Of a DNA stretch of 18,604 nt, positions 6,616-14,446 are shown in pieces. Source of the DNA: an uncultured Bacteroidales bacterium. GTDB taxonomy: Bacteria > Bacteroidota > Bacteroidia > Bacteroidales > Paludibacteraceae. Position numbers and translations under genes: made by a program. Location of the stretch: positions 1-18,604 of the forward strand of contig CAKUYO010000039.1 of NCBI GenBank assembly GCA_934716995.1. Direction: 5' to 3'. Position 1 is the first letter of the stretch. Every line of letters begins with the position of its first letter. Under the pieces are notes generated by a model, which had not been told where the DNA came from, did no database searches, and saw only the letters and a list, made by a program, of their open reading frames with translations.

Positions 6616-8231
6616 CAAATATCTACATATTCAATAATGCAAGCCGTGCCGCAGGTTATGGCATTGGGACATATATTAAGCAATTGGCCGAGGGCTTATC
6701 TGTCATGCCCGAGACAAAAGTTTCTCTTGTAGAAATGTATGCAGACACTAAAGAATTTGCTATATCTGACGATAAGGATGGAATACGGCACTATCTTATC
6801 CCGTCATTGCATTCTGGTACGGAAAACGAGACGTACTGCCGTGTTATATTCTATTTTCTTGCAAGGAATATTGATAATGTAGGGAATGACAAGATAGTGT
6901 TTCATTTTAACTATTTCCAGCATTATCCGTTGGCTGTGCTGCTTAAATCATGCTTTGTCAATAGTTGCATAGTGATGACTGTGCATTACATGAGCTGGTG
7001 TTTCGAATTGAACGGCAATGTCAAGCGCATGAAGGCAATCACTGCCGAGGGCTATGAACCCACAGATGACAAAGAGAGAGGCGTTATATCAAGCTATGCC
7101 GGTGAGAAGGTGTTTCTGTATTTGGCAGATGTTGTGCTTGTGCTGTCAAAACGCACAAAGGACATTCTTGCCAGCAATTATAGCGTGTCAGCAGACAAGA
7201 TGCATCTTGTTTACAACGGCATTGCCGATGATATGTGCGGCAGGTCTCTTTTGTATGGTGATCGGCGCAATATTCTGTACGTAGGACGACTGGACGAAAT
7301 AAAGGGGCTGAAGTATCTGATAAGTGCTTACGGAAAAATCCTCGTTAAATATCCAGATACACATCTTGTGATAGTTGGCGATGGAGATTTTCAACCATAT
7401 ATGGAGCAGTGTAGGACCTTTCATGAGCATGTGTCATTTTTTGGCAAGATGCAAAGCGGTGATTTGGACAAGGTGTACGAATCTGCCTATATAGGTGTGA
7501 TGCCTTCGTTCCATGAGCAATGCAGTTATACAGCCATAGAGATGATGCGACATGGGATTCCTGTCATTGGTACTGATTCTACAGGACTGGCTGAAATGCT
7601 TGATGCTACTCCAAATCTGCGAGTTCATATTGATGAGTTTGATTTCGACGATGATAATTTTGTGTCGCAGATAGCATCAAGGATGGATATGTTGCTGTCG
7701 GACGATACGAGCTGTCATACTGCTTCCGACGCTGTTCTAAAGCAATATAAGGAAAGATACACGTTAGAAGCTATGACAAAAGGTGTGCAGGATGCAATGC
7801 TGGCATTGCAGACAAATCCTTTATCTGTAGTCTCGTCTGATTATTTGCCGCACATGGACAATCAGATGATTGCATTAATTAACAAGCATCCAGACATAGA
7901 TACCGATTTCTTTGGCATGACTGGCATCGGTATCTATCTTTGGTGGCGTGTGTTGCAGTTGGAAAAGAATGCGACAGCCAATGCTGACCAGATTGCGATG
8001 ATAAAAGAACACCTTATATATTATTTGGACTGGGTGGAGGAAGTTATTAATGATGAACCTTTTGGTGATGAATTATGCGTAATGCTTGCCAGCATGAAGG
8101 AACATGACTTTTGTCCGACATTGACAGGGCGCATCTTAGAACATGGCAAGATAGCCAGTGATGACATGCCTTTCCCGTCGGAACAAGAGATATTACAAAA
8201 TACTTTAAAAATATGTACATGCAAGATATAG
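6612..8231 (+). CDS. GT4 family glycosyltransferase, TIGR04157-like, with C-terminal helical extension
   Basis: This 539-aa protein has a GT-B fold glycosyltransferase domain over residues 1-400. Visible landmarks are the N-terminal acceptor loop SRAAGYGIGTYIKQL, the hinge YNGI (201-204), the nucleotide-sugar binding YVGRLDEIKGLKYL (Arg226, Lys231), and an E-X7-E pair (Glu302 and Glu310) typical of retaining GT4 enzymes. The beginning is characteristic of TIGR04157 transferases, which cluster with Bacteroidales RiPP genes. The C-terminal 130 residues are helical and include DFFGMTGIGIYLWWRVLQL (433-450 region), which looks like one LanC-type Gly repeat. It would act in the cytoplasm, possibly glycosylating the precursor peptide (inference). 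It overlaps the genes on both sides. Confidence 0.75.
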   Translation: MTNIYIFNNASRAAGYGIGTYIKQLAEGLSVMPETKVSLVEMYADTKEFAISDDKDGIRHYLIPSLHSGTENETYCRVIFYFLARNIDNVGNDKIVFHFNYFQHYPLAVLLKSCFVNSCIVMTVHYMSWCFELNGNVKRMKAITAEGYEPTDDKERGVISSYAGEKVFLYLADVVLVLSKRTKDILASNYSVSADKMHLVYNGIADDMCGRSLLYGDRRNILYVGRLDEIKGLKYLISAYGKILVKYPDTHLVIVGDGDFQPYMEQCRTFHEHVSFFGKMQSGDLDKVYESAYIGVMPSFHEQCSYTAIEMMRHGIPVIGTDSTGLAEMLDATPNLRVHIDEFDFDDDNFVSQIASRMDMLLSDDTSCHTASDAVLKQYKERYTLEAMTKGVQDAMLALQTNPLSVVSSDYLPHMDNQMIALINKHPDIDTDFFGMTGIGIYLWWRVLQLEKNATANADQIAMIKEHLIYYLDWVEEVINDEPFGDELCVMLASMKEHDFCPTLTGRILEHGKIASDDMPFPSEQEILQNTLKICTCKI

Positions 8232-8992
8232 GAACAATGCCCATGCTTGGTGAATCTCTTACGATTGGAATTCCTGTGCGTATCGACAGCAAGGAAAGAA
8301 AGGCTAATTTATCGGCTGTGGTTAAGCATCTTTCCGCCTTGCAATGTCGTATCATAGTGTTGGAAGCGGATGCACACACAAATACCGATAACATAGGCAG
8401 CATAGATAACGTGGACTACGTATATGTTGAAGATACAAACACGGTTTTCCATAGGACACGATACATTAACCAGCTTCTCCTGATGTCACAAACGGAGATA
8501 GTGGCTATTTGGGATACGGATGTTCTTGTGGATTATTGTCAGATTTTTGAAGCATTACAGGAGATACGTTTGGGAGCCACAATAGCCTATCCCTACGACG
8601 GGCGTTTTATCATGTTATCCGAGGAACTTTCCACACAAACGCGTAGGAAATTAGACTTTGACTATTTGCGCAATCTCAGAATGAAGTCTTTTCTTGGACG
8701 TAAATTATGCGGTGGTGCTTATCTTGTCCACAAACAGCGGTATTTGCAGTGTGGCGGCGAAAACGAACATTTTACAGGTTGGGGACCGGAAGACGCAGAA
8801 CGTTTGCACAGGGTAACTATTCTCGGTCATAAAGCATGTCACATATCATCTGGCGGGCTTTTCCATTTGTATCATCCTCGTGGTAACAATTCCGGCTATC
8901 AGTCAAAAGAAGATGCCAGACGTATGAGAGAAGAGTTTATAAAGGTTTGCTGTATGTCACCAACAGAGTTAAAATTATACATATTGAAATGA
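8213..8992 (+). CDS. GT-A glycosyltransferase, galactosyltransferase-like (GT7 C-terminal motif)
   Basis: This is a 259-aa inverting-type glycosyltransferase. The metal-binding DTD motif is at residues 101-103 within IVAIWDTDVLV. The C-terminal half has GGENEHFTGWGPEDAE (181-196), matching the G-x-x-E-x-F-x-G-W-G-x-E-D signature of beta-galactosyltransferase/GalNAc-transferase type proteins (Glyco_transf_7C), followed by FHLYHPRG with a metal-binding His. The start overlaps the preceding gene by 19 bp; ATG at 8219 is an equally good alternative start. The donor sugar cannot be read from sequence. With its neighbour it could build a disaccharide on the precursor, or decorate another acceptor. 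Confidence 0.75.
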   Translation: MYMQDIGTMPMLGESLTIGIPVRIDSKERKANLSAVVKHLSALQCRIIVLEADAHTNTDNIGSIDNVDYVYVEDTNTVFHRTRYINQLLLMSQTEIVAIWDTDVLVDYCQIFEALQEIRLGATIAYPYDGRFIMLSEELSTQTRRKLDFDYLRNLRMKSFLGRKLCGGAYLVHKQRYLQCGGENEHFTGWGPEDAERLHRVTILGHKACHISSGGLFHLYHPRGNNSGYQSKEDARRMREEFIKVCCMSPTELKLYILK

Positions 8993-10596
8993 AAACAATA
9001 CTTGAAAATTTCTTAGACGCTTTAGATATAAGTTATACGAAGCGTTTTACACGAAACATGTTCCAAGAGCATCCACACAAGAACAATATGTATGGGTTGA
9101 AAAAGATGTTGGATGTCTATGGTGTAAAAACGATGGGGGTATATGTCGATACTAAGGACTTATTAGAATTGAACTATCCTTGCATCTTGCATATCCATGG
9201 TGATTTTGTCATTGGTCTGGACTGTAAAGCCAATACTGTAAGGTTCTTGCAACATGGTAAGGAAACGACATTGTCTTATGACGTTTTCCGGCAGACTTGG
9301 ACAGGCAATGCCTTAGTGGTGCAAGAGACGACGGATGCAACCGAGCCTGATTATAAAGAGCACCAACGTGACGAACTGATTTCCAATGCAAAAACATACA
9401 GTATTCCTTTAATGTTGGCATTGGCTGTGGTTGTCGGATTGGTAAACAATTTGGGGAGCATAAATGTTTTCGAGGCTATGCGTATATTGCTAAGTTGCTC
9501 TGGCATTTTTGTTTGCGCTATGCTTATGGAGAAACAGCTATATGGAGAAAGCCGTTATGGAGACAGGGTCTGCAGTCTGTTCAGCCATGCCGATTGTAAT
9601 AGCGTACTTGACGGACCCATGGCGAAAGTTTTCGGCATTAGTTGGAGTGAGATTGGATTAGGGTACTTCGCTGCTAACATACTGCTCCTTGTACTCATAC
9701 CATCTTCTTCCGAGTTTGTTACCGTCATTAACTGGATAGCCATGCTGTATGGAGTGTGGAGTATCTACTACCAATGGCGCATCGCTAAAAGTTGGTGTGT
9801 GTTATGTGTCATAGTGCAGACCATCATATGGACAATGGGTATAACTGCAATAGTTTCATGTTTTACAGTCCCATTTGTCTTGAATATGGTTAGTGGCTTG
9901 ATTGTCTGCATAGTATTTGCTGCCTGTATTATGGCCGTTCACCAATATGCTTCGACCCATGTAACAGAAATGGAACGTGTGGATGCCGTACAGCAGTATC
10001 GTGCATTGAAAGCCGATGGCGATGTTGCCAAAGCACTCTTTGAGAAAAGCGAGTATTATGAGACCTCCCTCTATGATTCTTCTATAATCTTCGGCAATCC
10101 GAATGCCAAGATGCGTGTTACTATACTTAGCAATCCCCACTGCAACCCTTGTGCGAGGATGCATGAGCATGTGGAAAGGCTATTGAGTATGAGAGAGAAT
10201 GATATTTGCGTGCAATACATTTTCTCTTCATTTAATGATGAACTTGAAAAAAGCAGCCGATATCTTATATCTTGCTATTTTGATAATTCAAAAGACGAGG
10301 CGCTGCATAAGTTTGCGCAATGGTATACGAAAGATAAATTCGACTATAAAAATATCATTGCAAAAGAACGAGAACATATACATACAGTAATGATTGAAGA
10401 AGAATTGGAAAGACATCATTCCTGGAGACATAAAACATCACTAATAGAAACTCCAACAATCTTGGTGAATGGATATAAACTTCCGAAAGAGTACGAGTTG
10501 GAGGATTTAGCAATGATTACCAATATAGACATAAAAGAGAAGAATATCTTGCAGGATATCAATGGCCGAAGCACTACGCCATTGGGAGCAGATTAG
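8989..10596 (+). CDS. Membrane disulfide-forming enzyme: C39-like + VKOR + DsbA-like thioredoxin fusion
   Basis: I choose the ATG at 8989, which overlaps the previous stop as ATGA and gives 535 aa; an upstream TTG at 8947 is less likely. Residues 1-115 resemble a C39 peptidase domain (HPHKNNMYGLKKMLDVYGV, then PCILHIHGDFVIG) but lack the catalytic Cys, and Asp replaces the catalytic His. Residues 137-320 form a vitamin K epoxide reductase-like bundle with the loop pair Cys195/Cys203 (CSLFSHADC) and the active-site pair Cys270-VL-Cys273. A soluble thioredoxin fold follows (about 360-520) with CNPC (385-388) and a cis-Pro at T488-P489. The VKOR part would oxidise the thioredoxin part and pass electrons to quinone, creating disulfides in exported peptides. 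It lies directly before the six-cysteine precursor, its likely substrate. Confidence 0.85.
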   Translation: MKTILENFLDALDISYTKRFTRNMFQEHPHKNNMYGLKKMLDVYGVKTMGVYVDTKDLLELNYPCILHIHGDFVIGLDCKANTVRFLQHGKETTLSYDVFRQTWTGNALVVQETTDATEPDYKEHQRDELISNAKTYSIPLMLALAVVVGLVNNLGSINVFEAMRILLSCSGIFVCAMLMEKQLYGESRYGDRVCSLFSHADCNSVLDGPMAKVFGISWSEIGLGYFAANILLLVLIPSSSEFVTVINWIAMLYGVWSIYYQWRIAKSWCVLCVIVQTIIWTMGITAIVSCFTVPFVLNMVSGLIVCIVFAACIMAVHQYASTHVTEMERVDAVQQYRALKADGDVAKALFEKSEYYETSLYDSSIIFGNPNAKMRVTILSNPHCNPCARMHEHVERLLSMRENDICVQYIFSSFNDELEKSSRYLISCYFDNSKDEALHKFAQWYTKDKFDYKNIIAKEREHIHTVMIEEELERHHSWRHKTSLIETPTILVNGYKLPKEYELEDLAMITNIDIKEKNILQDINGRSTTPLGAD

Positions 10597-10642
10597 CTGT
10601 CTGCGGAAGAGTCAGTGTGATTGTTAAACATTTAATCCGATT

Positions 10643-10858
10643 ATGATGAGAAAGCTAAAACGTTTTGTCTTGTCATCCTCTTGCAGTCTACTTCGCAACG
10701 AGGCAATGATTAAAGTCATTGGTGGTACAGAAGATGAAAAATCTTGCTATTTTCATGCTTCTTCATGTTCTGGTTCTTGCAGCTATGCTGGTTATTCAGG
10801 AACTTGTACATATGGATCTGTAGGAACTCTCTCTGGTTGCTATTGTGATATTCCTTAA
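10643..10858 (+). CDS. Double-glycine precursor peptide with six-cysteine core (GG-Bacteroidales/TIGR04149-like)
   Basis: The 71-aa product has a leader of about 28 residues with the pattern L-x-L-S...L-x-x-x-E-x-M-I-x-x-I-G-G (LLRNEAMIKVIGG), as in TIGR04149 natural product precursors cut by C39 peptidases. The 43-residue core starts TEDEKSCYF and holds Cys35, 42, 46, 55, 66 and 68, spaced X6, X3, X8, X10, X1. It is rich in Ser, Gly, Tyr and Thr, acidic (one Lys; Glu30, Asp31, Glu32, Asp69) and ends YCDIP. A seventh Cys, Cys14, is in the leader. The CxxxC and terminal CxC fit the cysteine-stabilised alpha-beta scaffold. Start is ATG 10643 or the adjacent 10646. It follows the VKOR-DsbA gene by 46 nt and is followed by a hairpin. 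Activity is unknown; antimicrobial or signalling roles are inference. Confidence 0.75.
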   Translation: MMRKLKRFVLSSSCSLLRNEAMIKVIGGTEDEKSCYFHASSCSGSCSYAGYSGTCTYGSVGTLSGCYCDIP

Positions 10859-10871
10859 TTACGAATTTAAT

Positions 10872-10900
10872 TGTGACACTCTCATATTGAGGGTGGCACA
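10872..10900 (+). promoter_or_regulatory. Stem-loop after the precursor gene
   Basis: TGTG-A-CACTCTC (10872-10883) pairs with GAGGGTG-G-CACA (10889-10900) around a 5-nt loop ATATT, with one A/G mismatch and one G-T pair. No T run follows, so it is unlikely to be a strong intrinsic terminator. Position 14 nt after the precursor stop suggests mRNA stabilisation or partial attenuation, giving more precursor than downstream gene product (inference). Confidence 0.5.
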
Positions 10901-10945
10901 ACTAAATCATTTAGACTGTTAAAATAATAATTTAATACAAATATC

Positions 10946-11740
10946 ATGATTAAACAACTTACATTTCTTACCATAGTGTGCATGCCTTCCATGATTGCTT
11001 ATGGGCAGACTAAGGACAGCATAACGCATACGCAGTTAGTGGCAGATTATGATTATACATGCCACACTTCGGACGCAGATGGCAAAAACAAAGATGTCAG
11101 CTACGGCATAACGCTGCAAGTGGCGCAGAACATGGCATGCACCATGGGACAGAAACGGCACAACAGAGAAAACGACAAAAGTGAGCAGTTACTCTATGTG
11201 CCGACTACATGGCAAAACTATCCGCAGGGAAAAATGACATCCGTCGAAATCATTCCACCTTATCGGTATCTGACCGCAGAGAAGATGACCGAAACGAGCT
11301 GGATACTGCATGCCGAGCGCGACACCATTTGTAATCAGCCATGCCAAAAAGCTACAGGCGAATATGGCGGTAGAGTGTGGACTGTATGGTTTGCAGAGAG
11401 TCTGCCTACCCGTTTTGGGCCATGGCGGCTGAATGGTTTACCGGGATTGATTATGCGTGCTGTGTCGAATGATGGCATCCACTGTTTTGAATGCCGTAAG
11501 GTGGAGGCTATGAAAGAGACTGTCACATACAGCGTGCCGGAAGATGCCGTAAAATGTACAAGAAATAAGTTCATCAAACTGCGCAATCGAATATTTGGCA
11601 ATCCTAACTATATTTCAAACCCCGTATATTACATCAAGGCGGTAGAATTGGAGAACGTGGTAGTAATGGGTGGTACTGTGATTCTTGGAAATGCCCCCAT
11701 TGACATGAAGCCTGCAAAATTCCAACCATTAGACTATTGA
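10946..11740 (+). CDS. GLPGLI family protein
   Basis: This 264-aa exported protein carries a signal peptide (residues 1-21, ending AYGQ) and the family-defining GLPGLI motif at residues 164-169, preceded by GPWRLN. GLPGLI proteins (TIGR01200) are a Bacteroidetes family of unknown function, predicted periplasmic or outer-membrane-associated, often encoded beside a TonB-receptor-like protein with a carboxypeptidase-regulatory domain, exactly as here. The next gene starts 6 nt after its stop. In this cluster it may assist passage or recognition of the peptide at the outer membrane (inference). Confidence 0.85.
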   Translation: MIKQLTFLTIVCMPSMIAYGQTKDSITHTQLVADYDYTCHTSDADGKNKDVSYGITLQVAQNMACTMGQKRHNRENDKSEQLLYVPTTWQNYPQGKMTSVEIIPPYRYLTAEKMTETSWILHAERDTICNQPCQKATGEYGGRVWTVWFAESLPTRFGPWRLNGLPGLIMRAVSNDGIHCFECRKVEAMKETVTYSVPEDAVKCTRNKFIKLRNRIFGNPNYISNPVYYIKAVELENVVVMGGTVILGNAPIDMKPAKFQPLDY

Positions 11741-11746
11741 TACGTT

Positions 11747-14359
11747 ATGGCAAAGCTCCTTTCTTTTTTATTGCTTCTGATGTTAAGCTATGTTACAGTT
11801 AGTGCACAGTCTGACACAATACGTGTGGATGGACATGTACGTTGCAACAATGAGTCTGTGGAATTCGGTATCGTTGCCATGCTTCAGCCGTCCGATTCCA
11901 GCATCATTGCCTATACCATGACTGACGAACATGGACGTTATTCGTTACGCACTGTCAAACAGTTTGACGAAGTACTAGTAAGAGTGAGAGGATTTAACAT
12001 AAAGGAAGAGGTGAGATGCATCAAAGCCAATTCGCAGACATTAGATTTCATTGTAAAAAAAGAAAGCATCATGCTGCGCGAAGTGGAAGTGAAGTCGCAA
12101 AAGTTGTGGGGAAGCCGCGACACGCTTAACTACCTTGTGTCGGCATATACCCGCGACCAAGACCGCACAATTGGTGACGTGCTGAAACAACTTCCGGGTA
12201 TCACTATTGAGGACAATGGGGTGATAAAATACCAAGGGACTCCCATCAACCGTTTCTATATAGAGAACCTTGATATGTTGCAGGGACGCTATAATTTAGC
12301 TACTGATGGTATCAAAGCCGATGAAGTGGCAACTGTGCAGGTATTGGAAAACCATGAGCATGTGAACGCATTGCAAGACCAAATGCCACCAGAGAGTGCT
12401 GCCATCAATCTGAAGCTAAAAGATAAAGCTAAGGGTGTGTGGTCAAAGAGTGCCGACGTTAGTGCCGGAGGATATTCAGACGGGATGTTGTGGGGAGCAA
12501 CAATGGAGACAATGTATTTCGGCAAGACAAGACAACATTTGATTCGTTATAGCGGTGACAACATGGGGAATAGCCACAATGCGGCAAGCGCCCACTACGG
12601 CAATCTGTCGGGTGGCAACCCGCAGATGGCAGGCATAGTGGGACATAGCTCATCACCTGTTGGCTACAGCCTCTTTGGTTACGCACACGGTGTGAACCTC
12701 AATAATCTGGTGAAGTTGTCGGACCACAAAGTGATGAACTATAACTTCAACTATAGCCATAACCTATCGCACGGCAACTCTTTCTCGCAGACGACCTACA
12801 TACAGCCTGACAACTCAGAATTATTGCTCTCCGAGAACATTGCCGACCGTATTCATTCCAATTCAGCCAACCTGCAATTGATATACGAGAACAATGCCAA
12901 AAGTCTATTTCTCAAAAACGCTCTTTCGCTCTATGGCCAATGGAACGAAGGACGCGCGACCGTGTCTTCTGGCTTACAGGGGGAGAATGTTGTTACGCAA
13001 GCTTCGCATTATCGTTCATTGGGACTGGCAAACAAGACACGCATGGTGAGGCGCACGGCTAAAGGCGGAGGTTTTGAATGGACATCGACCAACAGGGTCT
13101 CATCTGCGCCGCAGGCACTCGCCACAGGTGGCGACATGACGGCACGCCAGGATATCGATGTCACTACAGTATCCACCGCCAACAGTTTCAACATCCTGCG
13201 CAATCTTCAAGCACACAAATGGTCATTATCCGCATCGGCACATCTGAATGCCACCTATACGGCATTGCAGTCCACCCTTGTCCACCCCGACACTCCTATG
13301 GCTCCCCATGGCGATATGAACTATATGAATGCAGGTGTGGATGTCGGTCCTGTGGCACAATATGTCAATGGTGCGTTCCAGACATCGCTCAGTGTACCGG
13401 TAGCCGTGGCCTACACATCGCTCCGCAATGCCTCGGTTGCAGGCGAGGAGACCGATGCCGACCGTGTGAGGCTGCGTGTGCAACCGTCATTCTCCTTGTT
13501 GTGGAAAGCCAACAACAATTTCACGTTAAAAGCCAATGCCCATTATTCCACCAATGAGACTCCATGGACAAAGTTGGTGACAGCCAACATGATGGGCAAC
13601 TACCGCAGTCTGTCGCGTTATCGTGCCACATTAGACGACAGCCATGGTGCAGGTGCCAACACAAAAGTTTCGTACAAGAACATGTTCAGCGGCTTGTTTG
13701 CCTACTTGGAGGGCGCATGGTCGCGCTCATGGAGCGACATTGCTTACGGCACGACGCTTGACGGGAAGGCGCACACCGTTATCGAGGCCGCTTATATGCC
13801 CAACCATAGCAACAACTACTCTTTGACCGTTTATGGGCGCAAAGACATCGACTGGCATACGATGCAGATAGAGCTTCAGGCTACTGGCACACGCGGCAAG
13901 AGCGAGATGTTGCGCCAGTCGGTGCTTGCCACATATACCACCAAAGGTTATCACCTGCGCGGTACATTAGCTTTCGATATCGTCAGCGGATACCGCATTG
14001 ATTACAATGCGACATGGGTACACAGCCGTTCAGTATCGAGTAACCATACCACAACATACAACGAATGGAGTCAACACGGTAAACTCAATCTGTGCCTATT
14101 GCCCTCACGTTTGTTTTTCAACCTAAACTTCAACCACACCCACAATAGTAGTCTGGCATCAAGGAAAAAGGATTATGTCTTCATCGGAAGTGGTTTGCAG
14201 TTCAAGATGTCCAAAGCAGTGGTGTTGAATCTTGATGCTGACAACCTCACAAACATCCACACTTATTCCTCACGTTCGATAGGCGACATGGAGGAATATT
14301 ACACAATATGTCACCTGCGACAGTTGTCGGTAACGCTGACAACGCACATACATTTATAA
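11747..14359 (+). CDS. TonB-dependent receptor-like outer membrane beta-barrel with carboxypeptidase-regulatory domain
   Basis: This 870-aa protein has a signal peptide (1-20, ending VSAQS), a carboxypeptidase-regulatory-like Ig domain (about 24-110), a plug-like domain (about 115-235, containing DVLKQLPGITIEDNGVIKY and RFYIENLDMLQGRYN), and a long barrel with alternating amphipathic strands to the C-terminus (LSVTLTTHIHL). No clear TonB box is evident at the N-terminus. The GLPGLI gene immediately upstream is its usual partner. Parts of the gene are strikingly GC-rich for the window (36 of 60 bases at 13441-13500). It could release, re-import or provide immunity to the cluster peptide, or import a companion substrate; the sequence does not decide this. 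Confidence 0.75.
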   Translation: MAKLLSFLLLLMLSYVTVSAQSDTIRVDGHVRCNNESVEFGIVAMLQPSDSSIIAYTMTDEHGRYSLRTVKQFDEVLVRVRGFNIKEEVRCIKANSQTLDFIVKKESIMLREVEVKSQKLWGSRDTLNYLVSAYTRDQDRTIGDVLKQLPGITIEDNGVIKYQGTPINRFYIENLDMLQGRYNLATDGIKADEVATVQVLENHEHVNALQDQMPPESAAINLKLKDKAKGVWSKSADVSAGGYSDGMLWGATMETMYFGKTRQHLIRYSGDNMGNSHNAASAHYGNLSGGNPQMAGIVGHSSSPVGYSLFGYAHGVNLNNLVKLSDHKVMNYNFNYSHNLSHGNSFSQTTYIQPDNSELLLSENIADRIHSNSANLQLIYENNAKSLFLKNALSLYGQWNEGRATVSSGLQGENVVTQASHYRSLGLANKTRMVRRTAKGGGFEWTSTNRVSSAPQALATGGDMTARQDIDVTTVSTANSFNILRNLQAHKWSLSASAHLNATYTALQSTLVHPDTPMAPHGDMNYMNAGVDVGPVAQYVNGAFQTSLSVPVAVAYTSLRNASVAGEETDADRVRLRVQPSFSLLWKANNNFTLKANAHYSTNETPWTKLVTANMMGNYRSLSRYRATLDDSHGAGANTKVSYKNMFSGLFAYLEGAWSRSWSDIAYGTTLDGKAHTVIEAAYMPNHSNNYSLTVYGRKDIDWHTMQIELQATGTRGKSEMLRQSVLATYTTKGYHLRGTLAFDIVSGYRIDYNATWVHSRSVSSNHTTTYNEWSQHGKLNLCLLPSRLFFNLNFNHTHNSSLASRKKDYVFIGSGLQFKMSKAVVLNLDADNLTNIHTYSSRSIGDMEEYYTICHLRQLSVTLTTHIHL

Positions 14360-14415
14360 AAAATATTGGACACAGGCCGTTATTCGTAGCCCAACTATAT
14401 AATTTTTTACTTAAT

Positions 14416-14442
14416 ATTCCATTGGAATAAAAAACAAAGGAG
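14416..14442 (+). promoter_or_regulatory. Palindrome and unusually good Shine-Dalgarno before the exporter gene
   Basis: The 13-bp palindrome ATTCCATTGGAAT (14416-14428) and the purine-rich AAAGGAG (14436-14442) sit in the 87-nt gap before the ABC exporter. AAAGGAG is 4 nt from the ATG at 14447. Strong Shine-Dalgarno sequences are uncommon in Bacteroidetes, so it helps fix the start. I see no TAnnTTTG promoter element in this gap. Confidence 0.4.
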
Positions 14443-14446
14443 CTGT

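Noticed and set aside
8947..8988. TTG-initiated N-terminal extension of the VKOR-DsbA protein
   Set aside because: The in-frame ATG at 8989 overlaps the upstream stop as ATGA and the C39-like domain begins there; the extension is not needed and overlaps the upstream gene.
10643..10858. Precursor as a lanthipeptide
   Set aside because: A LanC-like protein is present, but it is half length without visible zinc ligands and there is no LanB, LanM or similar dehydratase. Disulfide formation by the VKOR-DsbA enzyme explains the cysteines better.
13078..13557. 159-codon alternative-frame ORF inside the receptor gene
   Set aside because: Composition (many Cys, Arg, His) is that of a shifted frame of a GC-rich gene, and the receptor frame is continuous through it.
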